A DNA stretch of 64,000 bases from Nocardia wallacei (lineage in GTDB: Bacteria > Actinomycetota > Actinomycetes > Mycobacteriales > Mycobacteriaceae), in the NCBI RefSeq assembly GCF_029868745.1, contig NZ_JARWOP010000255.1:30886-94885 (forward strand), given 5' to 3'. Every line of letters begins with the position of its first letter. Position 1 is the stretch's first letter. The position numbers were made by a program, and so were the translations under genes. Below, piece by piece: positions 29,251 through 41,821 of the stretch. The notes beneath the pieces are model-generated. The model had not been told where the DNA came from, searched no databases, and worked only from the letters and a program-made list of their open reading frames with translations.

Positions 29251-29832
29251 ATGACGAATCCCGGCGATTCCGACGAATGGTGGAAGCAATACGGCGGCGA
29301 GGGCGTGTCGTCGGAGTCCGGGGGCCATGCCGAGGTGCCACCGCCCCCGTCCGCACCGCCCGCGGGGTACTCCTCGGGCGGGCAGCCGCAGGCGCAGCCG
29401 CCGATGACGCCGCCTCCGCAGCAGCAGTACCCGAGCTACCCGCAGCAGCCGTCGCAGCCGTACGGCCAGGCGGGTGCGCAGGCGTACGGTCAGCCGGGCG
29501 CCCAGCAGTACGGCCAGCAATATCCGCAGCAGCCCTACGGCCAGCCCGCCTACGGTTATCCGGCGGGCGGGGCGTACCAGCCGTACGGCTATCCCCAGCA
29601 GGCCCAGGGCACCAACGGCCTCGCGATCGGTTCGCTGATCGCCTCGGTCCTCGGCCTGTGCACCTGCATCGGCGCGATCGTCGGCATCATCCTGGGCATC
29701 ATCGCGCTGAACCAGATCAAGGAGCGCGGCGGTGAAGGACGCGGCCTGGCCCTGTCGGGTATCTGGGTCGGCGCCGCCGCCATCGTCCTGCAGATCGTCT
29801 GGGTCGTGGTGAACATCGCCCTCTCCAGCTGA
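29251..29832 (+). CDS. DUF4190 membrane protein with Pro/Gln/Tyr-rich N-terminus
   Basis: A 193-residue protein: residues 1-115 are disordered, dominated by Pro, Gln, Tyr and Gly (SQPYGQAGAQAYGQPGAQ and similar), followed by the DUF4190 two-helix unit NGLAIGSLIASVLGLC ... IVGIILGIIALNQIK and GLALSGIWVGAAAIV. The C-terminal part sits in the membrane with the tail probably cytoplasmic. Function unknown. ATG 29251 lies six bases after TAGGCT, an exact leaderless start. A bidirectional terminator follows. Confidence 0.85.
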   Translation: MTNPGDSDEWWKQYGGEGVSSESGGHAEVPPPPSAPPAGYSSGGQPQAQPPMTPPPQQQYPSYPQQPSQPYGQAGAQAYGQPGAQQYGQQYPQQPYGQPAYGYPAGGAYQPYGYPQQAQGTNGLAIGSLIASVLGLCTCIGAIVGIILGIIALNQIKERGGEGRGLALSGIWVGAAAIVLQIVWVVVNIALSS

Positions 29833-29845
29833 GCCCGAACAAGCG

Positions 29846-29878
29846 AAGGGGCGCATCCGGAATCCGGATGCGCCCCTT
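29846..29878. terminator. bidirectional terminator
   Basis: AAGGGGCGCATCCG pairs perfectly with CGGATGCGCCCCTT around loop GAATC. It separates convergent DUF4190 and RDD genes and is symmetric enough to serve both. Confidence 0.85.
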
Positions 29879-29902
29879 GCCTATTGGGCCCAGTGCGGCA
29901 GG

Positions 29903-30706
29903 TCAGCCCTTGACGACCTGGGTGCCGCCCGCGAACTTGTCGTGCCAGCCCTGCTTGGCCGGGTCCTGGGAGATCGTCACGGCGATGTAGATGATCAAGC
30001 CCAGTTCCACCAGCGAACCCAGGCAGGGGACGACCCCGGCCAGGTACCACAGGTTGCGCTTGAAGGAGGTGCCGGCGTCCAGCGTGCCTCCGCCGGGTGC
30101 GAGCACTCGCAGGCCGAGCAGCTTCTTGCCGAGCGTGGCGCCCTGCGAGGTCTCCAGCGCGACGTTGTAGCCCACGTAGACCAGGGCGGCGACGATGCCC
30201 TCCACGATCTGGATGCCGAGGCTGTTGCCGAGGAAGAAGAAGATGATCGCGATCGGGATGCCGACGATCAGGCCGTCGATCACGCGGGCGCCGAAGCGCA
30301 CGCCCAGGTCACCGGGGACGGTGCCCGGCGGCACGCCCGGCGCGCCGTACTGCGGCTGGCCGTAGGGCTGCTGGCCGTAGGGCTGGCCGGGCTGCTGACC
30401 GTAGGGCTGACCCGGCTGGCCGGGCTGACCGTAGGGCTGACCCGGCTGCTGCGGGTACGGCTCCTGCTGTCCGTACGGCGGCTGGCCGCCCTGGGGCTGC
30501 CCGCCCTGCGGGTACTGCTGTCCGTACGGTGGCTGGCCACCCTGCGGGTACTGCTGGCCGTACGGCTGTTGCTGCCCGTACTGTTCCTGTCCTGGATATT
30601 GCTGGCCGCCTTGCGGATACTGCTGGCCACCGCCCTGGGGATACGGCTGGCCATACGGCTGGCCGCCCTGCGGATACTGGTTGGGGTCGTACCCACCGCT
30701 TGTCAT
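29903..30706 (-). CDS. RDD family membrane protein with PQGY-rich N-terminus
   Basis: A 267-residue protein. Residues 1-140 consist of imperfect [18 protein letters not shown] repeats; residues 150-265 form the RDD domain ([19 protein letters not shown] with the Arg and Asp residues, [18 protein letters not shown], and a last helix [16 protein letters not shown]). RDD proteins are small membrane proteins, some proposed as transporters, mostly unassigned. ATG 30706 follows AAGGACA at four bases. The tail composition matches the neighbouring DUF4190 protein although the membrane domains differ. Confidence 0.87.
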   Translation of the reverse strand: MTSGGYDPNQYPQGGQPYGQPYPQGGGQQYPQGGQQYPGQEQYGQQQPYGQQYPQGGQPPYGQQYPQGGQPQGGQPPYGQQEPYPQQPGQPYGQPGQPGQPYGQQPGQPYGQQPYGQPQYGAPGVPPGTVPGDLGVRFGARVIDGLIVGIPIAIIFFFLGNSLGIQIVEGIVAALVYVGYNVALETSQGATLGKKLLGLRVLAPGGGTLDAGTSFKRNLWYLAGVVPCLGSLVELGLIIYIAVTISQDPAKQGWHDKFAGGTQVVKG

Positions 30707-30750
30707 CAATTGTCCTTGTGAATGGTTGTGGCTTCGGGCTTCTGCGTACG

Positions 30751-31686
30751 TTACGGATTCCCGCTGGATTTCACCATGTTCCCGGAGTCGAGTGTCCATG
30801 GCTCGCGCGGCAGCGTATCGGGTCGGAAGCCGTCGAGCAGTGCGGTGGGGGTGGAACCGCTACGGCCGAGCGAATTCGCCAGCAGCGCCACCACTTCCCG
30901 CGGGGATTCGCCCAGCGCCGCGCGATCGGCCAGGGTGACCGCGCCGTCGCGTTTGGCCAGCCGCTTCCCGTCCCGGTTGAGAACCAGCGGGACGTGAGCG
31001 TACCGCGGGATCGGGAAGCCGAGCACGGTGGCCAGATACGCCTGGCGCGGAGTGGAGGGCAGCAGATCGTCACCGCGCACCACCTGGTCGATTCCCTGTT
31101 CGGCATCGTCGACCACGACGGCGAGGTTGTACGCGGGGGTGCCGTCGCCGCGGCGTAGCACGAAATCGTCCACCACACCCGAGTAGACGCCGTGGATCTC
31201 GTCCTTGATCTCGAATTCCGTTGTCCGCGACCGTAATCGAAGCGCGGCGGGACGCCCCGCGGCGCGCCGGGTGGCGCGCTCGGCGGCGGTGAGTTCGCGG
31301 CAGGTGCCCGGATAGGCGCCCATCGGGCCGTGTGGCGCGGCCGCGGACTGCTGGATTTCCCTTCGCGTGCAATAGCATTCGTAGGTCATCCCGGCCGCGA
31401 CGAGGGTGTCGATGGCGGCGCGGTACCGGTCCCGCCGCTCGGATTGCCACAGCACCGGCGGGTCCCAGTCCAGGCCGAGCGCGGACAGATCACCGAGCTG
31501 GCGTTCGGCCGCGCCGGGCCGCACCCGGTCGAGATCCTCGACGCGCAGAAAGAACGCGCGCCCCGTCGACCGGGCGAACAGCCATGCCAGCAGCGCGGTG
31601 CGCAGGTTGCCCAGGTGGAGGTCGCCGGACGGGCTCGGCGCGAACCTGCCCGCGCCGGACCGGGGCGGCCGCTCATCGGTGGACAT
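30751..31686 (-). CDS. gluQ: glutamyl-Q tRNA(Asp) synthetase
   Basis: A 311-residue shortened glutamyl-tRNA synthetase-like enzyme without an anticodon domain, which attaches Glu to queuosine-34 of tRNA-Asp. Seen: [18 protein letters not shown] with HLGN in place of [17 protein letters not shown], the zinc-site remnant [10 protein letters not shown], and [13 protein letters not shown] in place of KMSKS. ATG 31686 is eight bases after TACGAT. With tgt and yhhQ nearby it completes a queuosine salvage and modification neighbourhood. Confidence 0.9.
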   Translation of the reverse strand: MSTDERPPRSGAGRFAPSPSGDLHLGNLRTALLAWLFARSTGRAFFLRVEDLDRVRPGAAERQLGDLSALGLDWDPPVLWQSERRDRYRAAIDTLVAAGMTYECYCTRREIQQSAAAPHGPMGAYPGTCRELTAAERATRRAAGRPAALRLRSRTTEFEIKDEIHGVYSGVVDDFVLRRGDGTPAYNLAVVVDDAEQGIDQVVRGDDLLPSTPRQAYLATVLGFPIPRYAHVPLVLNRDGKRLAKRDGAVTLADRAALGESPREVVALLANSLGRSGSTPTALLDGFRPDTLPREPWTLDSGNMVKSSGNP

Positions 31687-31715
31687 GTCGGTCCATCGTA
31701 GAGAGCACCCCGTGT

Positions 31716-32201
31716 TCAGCCCCGTAGACGCGGGCGCAACCGGTCCTCGCCAACCGCCCGCCCGGCCGCCAGATCCGCCAGCAGACTCTCGGCATGGTCG
31801 ATCAGACCCGGCCCGTCGATGCCGTAGGGAGTGGGTCCGTAGGCGCTCAACCGGCCCACGGCGCGCTCGAGCAGGGTGCGAGCCCCCTTCGGGTTGCCGC
31901 GCTGGATGTGGGTGAGTCCGACCGCGTACTGGGCCAGACCCTGCCACAGCATCCGCTCCGCGAACGGGCAGTTCTTCCAGGCGCCCTCGAGGACTTCGTG
32001 GGCGTTGAAGGCCAGGCCGTCGTCCAGCAGTCGCTGCGCGTAGTCGAGCGTCTCGTCCGGCGCCAGGTCCAGATCGTCGGGTACGCGCTCGACACCGACG
32101 CTGCCCGGCGGCAATGGGCGCCCGAATCGGTCCCGGGGACGGGCATTTCGGGCACGTCCGACATCGTCTCGATCACGTTCGACCACCGCTCCATGATCCA
32201 C
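31716..32201 (-). CDS. DUF309 domain protein
   Basis: A 161-residue helical protein of the DUF309 family: ETLDYAQRLLDDGLAFNAHEVLEGAWK carries the signature FNAHEVLE, and WQGLAQYAVGLTHIQRGNPKGA follows. Family function is unknown. The first 30 residues (ARPRDRFGRPLPPG) are usual for actinobacterial members, which supports the GTG start at 32201, although no ribosome site is seen. It ends 29 bases before gluQ begins on the same strand, so cotranscription is likely. Confidence 0.82.
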   Translation of the reverse strand: MDHGAVVERDRDDVGRARNARPRDRFGRPLPPGSVGVERVPDDLDLAPDETLDYAQRLLDDGLAFNAHEVLEGAWKNCPFAERMLWQGLAQYAVGLTHIQRGNPKGARTLLERAVGRLSAYGPTPYGIDGPGLIDHAESLLADLAAGRAVGEDRLRPRLRG

Positions 32202-32584
32202 GGTTTCGCGGGCATGGTGATTTGCGGGTCGGGCACAGTCGTACGCACGTACGTATATATCGCTTTCGCATAGCGTTTGACGAGCGTCGATCGAACCCTG
32301 ATAGCAATTATTCCGCTACCGCAATCGTTGTCCGAATAAAGTGAAATGCGCGCGATTGAAAACGAATAGGAAACGGCATCTCATTGCGCGGACCTGCTAA
32401 TGTGCACGGCGGGGGTGATCCCCCGTGGTGCTCATGGAGCGGGCACATGCTTTGAAAGCAGCACAATGCAATGTTGCGCGCTACTGCCAGGCGCATCGCG
32501 AGATTCCACAGGGAAGTGGGATCTCGGTACCAGAAAAGCAAAGCCAGCGTTATATCGTTCTCGATGCAGCAAAGGAGCAGTGCC
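32202..32584. other. intergenic region with divergent promoters, no gene seen
   Basis: No convincing frame on either strand. The stretch is AT-richer than its surroundings and contains CGTACG repeated at 32243-32257 followed by TATATATCG, a possible control site for DUF309 on the minus strand. The part nearest DUF397 contains its ribosome site AAAGGAG at 32571. Confidence 0.4.
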
Positions 32585-32794
32585 GTGAAGTTCGATTCGA
32601 CCGGTGCCGTGTGGCGCAAGAGCACGTACAGCGGACCCGATGGAAACTGCGTAGAGGTCGCATTTCTTGTCGACGGCAATGTTGCAGTTCGCGACACCAA
32701 GGACCGCGGACACGGTCCGGTGTTGGCTTTCACACCCGGCGCGTGGGACGCCTTTGTCACGGAGGTGAGCGCGGGAGAGTTCGGGCACGCCTGA
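32585..32794 (+). CDS. DUF397 domain small protein
   Basis: A 69-residue DUF397 protein: WRKSTYSGPDGNCVEVA and VAVRDTKDRGHGPVLAFTPGAWDAFV are the two signature segments. In Streptomyces relatives such proteins work with an adjacent XRE/DUF5753 regulator, as in the whiJ-type loci of development and antibiotic control. Here no such regulator is next to it; the only one in the window is at 42294. GTG 32585 follows AAAGGAG at seven bases. Confidence 0.9.
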   Translation: MKFDSTGAVWRKSTYSGPDGNCVEVAFLVDGNVAVRDTKDRGHGPVLAFTPGAWDAFVTEVSAGEFGHA

Positions 32795-32861
32795 TCGGCG
32801 GCCCCGAGCGAGGTGATCACGGGCCCCGGGTCGACCGACTCGGGGCCTTCGCGATCGCGGG

Positions 32862-34481
32862 CTACTCGTTCTCCTGATGCCGCCGCAGCACCGCCAGCTG
32901 TTCGCGCTCCTGGTCGTGCTCGGTGGCGCGCAGCTGCTCGATCTCCGGCGGCGGATCCGCGCGGAAGAAGGTGCCGCTGCCGGGTTTGCCGGACAGGCCC
33001 AGCCGATTCATCTTCTTCGGCACGGGCGCGCCCTGGTACGGCAGCGGGATCGGGTGCCCGTGCTCGTCGACCGGCCCGAGCGGCTGATGGATCTCGATGT
33101 ACTCACCGTGCGGCAGCCGCCGGACCACGCCGGTCTCGATGCCGTGCTCGAGCACGCTGCGGTCGCTGCGCTGCAGGGCCAGGCACAGCCGGTAGGCCGC
33201 GAGGTAGGCCAGCGGCGGCGCGAGCAGCAGGGCGATGCGGAAGAACCAGGTCGTCGCGTTGAGGGAGATGTCGAACTGGAACGCGATGATGTCGTTGACG
33301 CAGGCCAGGGTGAGGGTCACGTAGAAGGCCAGCGACATGGCACCGATCGCGGTGCGCACGGGAACGTCGCGGGGGCGCTGCAGCAGGTTGTGGCGCGCGT
33401 AGTCCTTGGTGAGCCGCTTCTCGATCCACGGGTAGGCGATGAGCGCGCCGAAGATCAGCGGCATGAGGATCGCCACCGAGAACGCGCCCGGCACCGTGTG
33501 CCCGAAGATATACAGCTCCCACGCCGGGAACAGCCGCAGGAAGCCGTCGGTCCACATCAGATAGAAGTCGGGCTGGGTGCCGGCCGACACCTGAGAAGCG
33601 TTGTAGGGCCCCAGGTTCCAGATCGGATTGATCTGCAGCACGCCGCCCATGATCGCGAGCACGCCCAGCGTGAACATGAAGAACGCGCCCTGATCCAGCG
33701 AGAACACCGGCACGATGCGCGTGCCGACGACATTCTTCTCGGTGCGCGCCGGGCCGGGATACTGAGTGTGCTTCTGGTACCAGACCAGCGCGATGTGGGC
33801 GGCGATCAGGGCCAGCATGATGCCGGGGAACAGCAGCACGTGCGCGATGTACAGACGCGGAATGATGATGTCGCCCGGGAAGTCGCCGCCGAACATCAGC
33901 CAGTGTGTCCAGGTGCCGATCACCGGGATGCTCATGGTGATGCCCGCGAACGCGGCGCGCAGACCGGTGCCCGAGAGCAGGTCGTCGGGCAGCGAGTAGC
34001 CGAAGAAGCCCTCGAACATCGCGATGATCAGCAGAATGGAGCCGATCACCCAGTTCGCCTCGCGCGGTTTGCGGAACGCGCCGGTGAAGAAGATCCGGCA
34101 CAGGTGCACGATCATCGACGCCGTGAAAAGCAGTGCGGCCCAATGGTGTACCTGCCGGACGAACAGCCCGCCGCGCACGTCGAAGGTGATCTGCAGCGCC
34201 GATTCGTAGGCGCGCGACATGGTCACCCCGCGCAGCGGCTGGTACGTGCCGTTGTAGACGACCTCCGTCATCGAGGGGTCGAAGAACAGCGTCAGGTACA
34301 CCCCCGACAGCAGCAGAATGATGAAGCTGTACAGGGCGATCTCACCGAGCAGGAACGACCAGTGCGTCGGGAAGACCTTGTTGATGGATCTCTTGACGAA
34401 ATTGGCCGCTCGGTATCGCTGATCGGCGGAATCGGCTTGCGCGGCAATGCGGCGGCCGAGGGCGCCTTGCTGAGTCGCCAT
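32862..34481 (-). CDS. qcrB: cytochrome bc1 complex cytochrome b subunit, stand-alone copy
   Basis: About 539 residues, actinobacterial QcrB: the b-type heme ligands are in [22 protein letters not shown] and [13 protein letters not shown]...[11 protein letters not shown], the quinol-site loop is [19 protein letters not shown], and a long C-terminal cytoplasmic tail follows. It should belong to the membrane quinol:cytochrome c reductase. It is not flanked by qcrA, qcrC or ctaE, so it is probably a second copy in addition to a qcrCAB operon elsewhere. ATG 34481 is preferred over GTG 34490. Confidence 0.9.
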   Translation of the reverse strand: MATQQGALGRRIAAQADSADQRYRAANFVKRSINKVFPTHWSFLLGEIALYSFIILLLSGVYLTLFFDPSMTEVVYNGTYQPLRGVTMSRAYESALQITFDVRGGLFVRQVHHWAALLFTASMIVHLCRIFFTGAFRKPREANWVIGSILLIIAMFEGFFGYSLPDDLLSGTGLRAAFAGITMSIPVIGTWTHWLMFGGDFPGDIIIPRLYIAHVLLFPGIMLALIAAHIALVWYQKHTQYPGPARTEKNVVGTRIVPVFSLDQGAFFMFTLGVLAIMGGVLQINPIWNLGPYNASQVSAGTQPDFYLMWTDGFLRLFPAWELYIFGHTVPGAFSVAILMPLIFGALIAYPWIEKRLTKDYARHNLLQRPRDVPVRTAIGAMSLAFYVTLTLACVNDIIAFQFDISLNATTWFFRIALLLAPPLAYLAAYRLCLALQRSDRSVLEHGIETGVVRRLPHGEYIEIHQPLGPVDEHGHPIPLPYQGAPVPKKMNRLGLSGKPGSGTFFRADPPPEIEQLRATEHDQEREQLAVLRRHQENE

Positions 34482-34579
34482 GGCGATCACCCCACCCAGG
34501 GAGAGAACTGATCTTCTACTACAGACGGTAGCACTTCCGTCCGGGCCGATCCATGGCTTCGCCCGATATCGTCTACGGC

Positions 34580-35974
34580 GTGGATGCGCTGACGCCCCAG
34601 GACGCGACCAGGTACTGGTTGTCCCGCCGGACGTGCAACGACCTGTTCCTGCTGTACTGCTTCATCGATACCGGACTGCCGCCCGAGGTCCTGCGCGCGG
34701 CGTTGGCCGAGCGATCCCGACGCATCGCCGACCTGTCGGTGCGGGTGCGGGAGCATCGGTTCGCCTATCCGGCGTGGGTTCCGGCCGAATTCGGCGATAC
34801 CCCGATCATCGACCATGGCCACACCGTCGCGACATGGACGAATACCGTTGCGGCACTGGGTGATCTGCTCTCACAGGGGGTAGACGCCGCGCGCTGCCCA
34901 TGGCGCTTGCACCTGTTTCGCGGCGTACTCGGCGCACCGGGCGGCGATGAACCCGCGCTGGTGGCGGTCCTGCAACTCTCACACGCGCTGGCCGACGGCC
35001 GCCGTGCCGCGACCATCGCCCGCGCACTGTTCACGGAGGCGGAGGACAGTGCGGAGCCCACACCAGTCCGCGCGGATCGGACCGGTACACGCGGTCGCGA
35101 CAGGCTGGGGATAGATGTGGATGCCTATCGGGTGAAAGGAATTGCGGAAGAGGCCGGTTCGCTGGCACTGCTTCCGGTTGCGCTGGGGCGCACGGTGGTT
35201 CGGGGTATCGCGGCCGAGCGGGCGCGTCGCGAACTGGCGGAAATCACCGAGCGCGGTGAGGTGCCGCCGCCCGTGGCGGACTACCCGCCCACGCTGCTCA
35301 ATCGGCTGCCGCCACCGGCCGCGCACGTGGTGCGCATGCTGGTCCGGGACGATCTGCACGTCCCCGGCCGCACCGTCACCGTGGTGGTGCTGACGGCGAT
35401 CGGGGCGGCGCTGACCCGGTATCTCGCATCGCGGGGCGAACCGGCCGCCGCACTCGCCGCACAGGTCTCGATGGCTCGTGCGGAACGAAATCCGCACGCG
35501 CGCAACAACTACCACGATGTCGGCATCGAACTGCACGGCGCGGAAACCGATCCGTGCCGCCGCGCCGACCGCATCGCCGCCGACCTCGCCCTGCGCCGTG
35601 TTCGCGCCGCGCATCCGCTGCTCGCGGTTCAGGACCGGGTCACCGATGTGCTGCCCGCGCCCGTGCTGCGTCGCGATATCGCCACGTACCCAATGGATCT
35701 GGTGCCTGCGACCCTCTCCGGGCACACGGTCGTCTCCAGCGTGAACCGTGGTCCGGCCGACCTGACGCTAGGCGGTGGCCGGGTCCGATTCACCGGCGGT
35801 TTCCCGGCGCTGGGGACCGTCATGCATCTGACCCACGGCGTGCACGGACTCGGCGAAACGGTGACGGTGTCGATACACGCCGATCCCGCGGCCGTCACAG
35901 CTGTGGACAACTACGCGAACCTGCTCGACGCGGCGTTGACCGAGGTGGTCGACGCGTTGCGGTCGGTGCGTTAG
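34580..35974 (+). CDS. WS/DGAT-like acyltransferase
   Basis: About 464 residues with the wax ester synthase/diacylglycerol acyltransferase layout. The catalytic HxxxDG motif is present as HALADG near residue 134; the C-terminal half has [20 protein letters not shown] and [20 protein letters not shown], then [20 protein letters not shown]. Such enzymes make triacylglycerol or wax esters, but divergent members have other acyl acceptors. GTG 34580 lies exactly seven bases after TATCGT, a leaderless start, and is in frame nine codons inside the ATG form at 34553, which lacks a ribosome site. Confidence 0.78.
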   Translation: MDALTPQDATRYWLSRRTCNDLFLLYCFIDTGLPPEVLRAALAERSRRIADLSVRVREHRFAYPAWVPAEFGDTPIIDHGHTVATWTNTVAALGDLLSQGVDAARCPWRLHLFRGVLGAPGGDEPALVAVLQLSHALADGRRAATIARALFTEAEDSAEPTPVRADRTGTRGRDRLGIDVDAYRVKGIAEEAGSLALLPVALGRTVVRGIAAERARRELAEITERGEVPPPVADYPPTLLNRLPPPAAHVVRMLVRDDLHVPGRTVTVVVLTAIGAALTRYLASRGEPAAALAAQVSMARAERNPHARNNYHDVGIELHGAETDPCRRADRIAADLALRRVRAAHPLLAVQDRVTDVLPAPVLRRDIATYPMDLVPATLSGHTVVSSVNRGPADLTLGGGRVRFTGGFPALGTVMHLTHGVHGLGETVTVSIHADPAAVTAVDNYANLLDAALTEVVDALRSVR

Positions 35975-36055
35975 ACCGATGAATTCGCGCATCCCAGCCG
36001 GTCTACCTCTCGGGCGCGCGTACCCGGATCGTGCCGAACCAGGAGGGAGCACATC

Positions 36056-36745
36056 ATGATCGACCTGAAACCGGCCTGCCACACCATGAGCGACCTGCTC
36101 GAGGGCATCTCCGGCTTTCAGCTCTGCTTTCCCACGCCGTGCACCGAGTGCACCGTCAGAAACCTCGTCGAGCACATCGCTGAGACAGCCTGGGGCGCAA
36201 CAGAACTCGCCGGTGGTGTCGCCTCACGAAGCGCAACCGATCCCGCGGGTGACGGTCCGACCGACGTAGCCGCTGCAGGACCGCGCGGCACGACCAACGG
36301 CGCGGGTGATCGAGCCGGGGCTGCTGCGAGAGGCGCGGTGCGTCCCGTGGAGAACGACCTCGCCTGCCTACCGTCCGCCGACTACCTGCGTGCGGTCGCG
36401 GCGCAGGTGCGGGCGCTGGGGATGGCTTGGGACAACCCGGCCGCCTGGGTGGGCACGACCGTGGCGGGTGGGCTCGAGTTGCCAAATGAGCTGTGGGGGA
36501 AGATCGCGTTCACCGAGATGGTGGTGCACGGCTGGGATCTGGCAGCGGCGCTGGGCCGTCCGTTCCGGCTCCCCGAACCGACTTTGCGCGCCTGCCTCGA
36601 CCACGTCACCGCGTTCGTCCCCGCCGCCCCCGTCCCGGCCCTGTGGGGCGTCGCCGTCGACCTGCCCACCGACGCCCCCCTGATCGACCGCATAGTCGCC
36701 GTCACCGGCCGCAACCCACACTGGGTCCCCGCCGCAGTCGCCTGA
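36056..36745 (+). CDS. TIGR03086-type metal-binding maleylpyruvate isomerase family protein
   Basis: A 229-residue DinB-fold protein: CTECTVRNLVEHIAETAW is the N-terminal metal-ligand helix in its usual TxRxLxxHI form, EMVVHGWDLAAALGRP carries the second ligand HGWD, typical for TIGR03086 proteins. Residues 55-95 are a Gly/Ala/Thr-rich insertion not normal for the family. AGGAGGGAG lies nine bases before ATG 36056. Mycothiol use is inferred from the family; substrate unknown. Confidence 0.85.
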   Translation: MIDLKPACHTMSDLLEGISGFQLCFPTPCTECTVRNLVEHIAETAWGATELAGGVASRSATDPAGDGPTDVAAAGPRGTTNGAGDRAGAAARGAVRPVENDLACLPSADYLRAVAAQVRALGMAWDNPAAWVGTTVAGGLELPNELWGKIAFTEMVVHGWDLAAALGRPFRLPEPTLRACLDHVTAFVPAAPVPALWGVAVDLPTDAPLIDRIVAVTGRNPHWVPAAVA

Positions 36746-36807
36746 TCCGCGCCCTCCGGCACAGCCCGTTTTTACACACACACGCCCAGGCCGGTATGCT
36801 CCTCCGC

Positions 36808-39812
<3,005 letters not shown>

Positions 39813-39834
39813 GGGCCGCGCCCGTCCGGGCAGA

Positions 39835-39898
39835 GCGGCACTGTCGTCGTCCCGGTGGAGCGGCACTCCCGTCGTCCCGGCGTGCTTTTGGCCGGACC
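39835..39898. repeat. dispersed composite repeat, copy A
   Basis: Two 25-bp units (GCGGCACTGTCGTCGTCCCGG and GCGGCACTCCCGTCGTCCCGG) run into CCCGGCGTGCTTTTGGCCGG. The same architecture occurs near 57.05 and 63.8 kb. Confidence 0.75.
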
Positions 39899-39944
39899 CA
39901 TCACGCTCGTGGATTCTGGCCGGAACGGTTCTCCGCCACATGAA

Positions 39945-39975
39945 GCTGCCGCCGCTGTTTTGCAGCGGCGGCAGC
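39945..39975. terminator. terminator between convergent genes
   Basis: GCTGCCGCCGCTG pairs perfectly with CAGCGGCGGCAGC around TTTTG, midway between the aminotransferase and the convergent methyltransferase gene. Confidence 0.75.
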
Positions 39976-39985
39976 GTTGATGGTC

Positions 39986-40876
39986 TTATTCGGGCTTGTG
40001 GGCGAGTACCGCGAAGAGGGTCACGGACAGGTGGATATCGCCGGTACGGGCGCCCGCGTCCAAGTCGGCGAGTAATTGGGTGCGCTGCTGTTCGGTGATC
40101 GCGCCGCGGGCTACCGCCATCGCGGAGACGCGGCCCACCAGAGACCCGGCCCCGATCGCGGGATCCTGCACCAATGCGTGCGAACCGTAGTCGTCGATCT
40201 CCAGCCCGGCCTGGGTGAGCAGTCCGGGCAGCCGACGCCCGGCGAACGGGTCCGTGGTGCTGCTGATCAGCGTCTCGATCACCTCGTGCACGACATGACG
40301 ATCGCCGGGATGCACGATGGCCGTGCCCCAGTCGCTGTCCATCAGCACCACCCGCCCGCCCGGACGAAGCACCCGCGCGATCTCGCCGACGGCACGGGCC
40401 GGGGTCGTCAGGTGCTGGAACACCCGCTCGCACAGGGCGACATCACAGCTCTCGCTTGCCAGCGGAAGGTTGTAGGCATCGCCGGGGACGAACCTGGCCG
40501 TCGACTCCGCCTCGGCAGCGCGGCGCTCGGCCGTGGCCAGCAGCTCCGGGTCGGGTTCCACGCCGACGGCCGACCCGCTGGGTCCGACCGCCTCGCCGAA
40601 CGCGAGTACCTCCGACCCGGCGCCGGACCCGATGTCGACGGCGCTCTCACCGGGCCGCGCGGCCAGGGCTTCATGCGCCCAGCGCCGCAACCGGCGAATT
40701 CCGGGCAGCGCGGCCTGTAGGTCGCGGACATCGATGAGCTGCTCCCGGCCGTCCCGATCGAAACGGTCCGGCCGCAAACCGGAGGACGAGGTGCTGTGTG
40801 TGGGCGCCATCTGTCTTGCCGTTCTACTGTCTCTCGGCACCGTTGCCACTGTGGATGTAGCCATAGTGTCAGGCAT
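39986..40876 (-). CDS. SAM-dependent methyltransferase
   Basis: A 296-residue class I methyltransferase: motif I AVDIGSGAGSEVLAFGEAVG, the acidic loop VGVEPDPELL, FVPGDAYNLPLASESCDVAL (motifs II/III), and EIARVLRPGGRVVLMDSDW. This is the UbiE/Methyltransf_11 pattern; no acceptor can be named. ATG 40876 lies six bases after TAGGGT, an exact leaderless start, and supports the 45-residue N-terminal extension before the fold. Confidence 0.87.
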   Translation of the reverse strand: MPDTMATSTVATVPRDSRTARQMAPTHSTSSSGLRPDRFDRDGREQLIDVRDLQAALPGIRRLRRWAHEALAARPGESAVDIGSGAGSEVLAFGEAVGPSGSAVGVEPDPELLATAERRAAEAESTARFVPGDAYNLPLASESCDVALCERVFQHLTTPARAVGEIARVLRPGGRVVLMDSDWGTAIVHPGDRHVVHEVIETLISSTTDPFAGRRLPGLLTQAGLEIDDYGSHALVQDPAIGAGSLVGRVSAMAVARGAITEQQRTQLLADLDAGARTGDIHLSVTLFAVLAHKPE

Positions 40877-41050
40877 GCCGACACCCTACGCGCGATGGAA
40901 AGCTACGCGCCGGTACGAACGTGAGTCCGCGCCACGTCCCCCGCAACCTCCGGCGCGCCGCGCTGTCGCAACAGCTCGCACGGCGTGTCGAACCCGATCG
41001 AGTAGCGGGTTGGCCACCACCCCGGACGGCCCGGGTGCGATGATCGAGGC

Positions 41051-41635
41051 ATGGTGAGCCGCAAACTGTGCCTCGCGCAGGATCCGGAGGCGGACAAGCT
41101 GCTGTCGACCGACAACTTCGCGCTGCTGACGGGGATGCTGCTGGATCAGCAATACCCGCTCGAACACGCCTTCCGGGGACCTAGGAAGATCGCAGACAGG
41201 ATGGATGGCTTCGACATTCATCGGATCGCAGAGGCCGATCCCCAGGCATTCGAAGACCTGTGCGCCACGCCTCCAGCGATCCATCGCTATGGACGGTCTA
41301 TGGCTCGCCGGACCCAGGAGTTGGCCCGGTACGTGGTCGAGCACTACGACGGGAACACCGAAGCTATTTGGACCGAGGGTAATCCGGACGGCAAGGAGGT
41401 TCTTCGTCGGCTGAAGGATCTCCCAGGCTACGGCGATCAAAAGGCGCGGATATTCCTCGCTCTGCTCGGTAAGCAACTCGGCGTGGAGCCGAAGGGGTGG
41501 GAGAAGGCCGCAGGCGCGTACTCGGAGAAGGGCTCGCGCCGATCGGCGGCTGACATCGTTGACCAGCAATCACTGCTCGAAGTGCGGGCCTTCAAGAAGG
41601 AAATGAAAGCGGCTGCGAAGGCTGCCGGAAAGTAA
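41051..41635 (+). CDS. HhH-GPD base-excision repair-like protein
   Basis: A 194-residue protein of the uncharacterised actinobacterial HhH-GPD family. LLTGMLLDQQYPLEHAF is the first helix group and LPGYGDQKARIFLALLGKQLG is the helix-hairpin-helix with GYG. The catalytic Asp expected for glycosylases after the HhH is not obvious; LGVEPKGW occupies its place, so activity is uncertain. The Lys/Ala-rich tail may bind DNA. ATG 41051 is the natural start. Confidence 0.82.
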   Translation: MVSRKLCLAQDPEADKLLSTDNFALLTGMLLDQQYPLEHAFRGPRKIADRMDGFDIHRIAEADPQAFEDLCATPPAIHRYGRSMARRTQELARYVVEHYDGNTEAIWTEGNPDGKEVLRRLKDLPGYGDQKARIFLALLGKQLGVEPKGWEKAAGAYSEKGSRRSAADIVDQQSLLEVRAFKKEMKAAAKAAGK

Positions 41636-41821
41636 GGCATTGGCGCTGCTGCGAGCCTGAAAACCCGTACAGGATTCGGAGGCCGCATTACATCCCGATC
41701 CCGAACCACGGGCAGGGGTTGTACTCCCTGGGGACCATTTTTGCCTAGCCAAGGCACGCGCCAAGGCATCTCCTCTGGCCAGCCGTGGAGCAATGAAAAT
41801 CACTGAACACCACCTAGTTGC

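Noticed and set aside
32400..32588. 62-codon frame upstream of DUF397
   Set aside because: Cys/Arg-rich random-looking product, no start signal, ends in the ribosome site region of the DUF397 gene.
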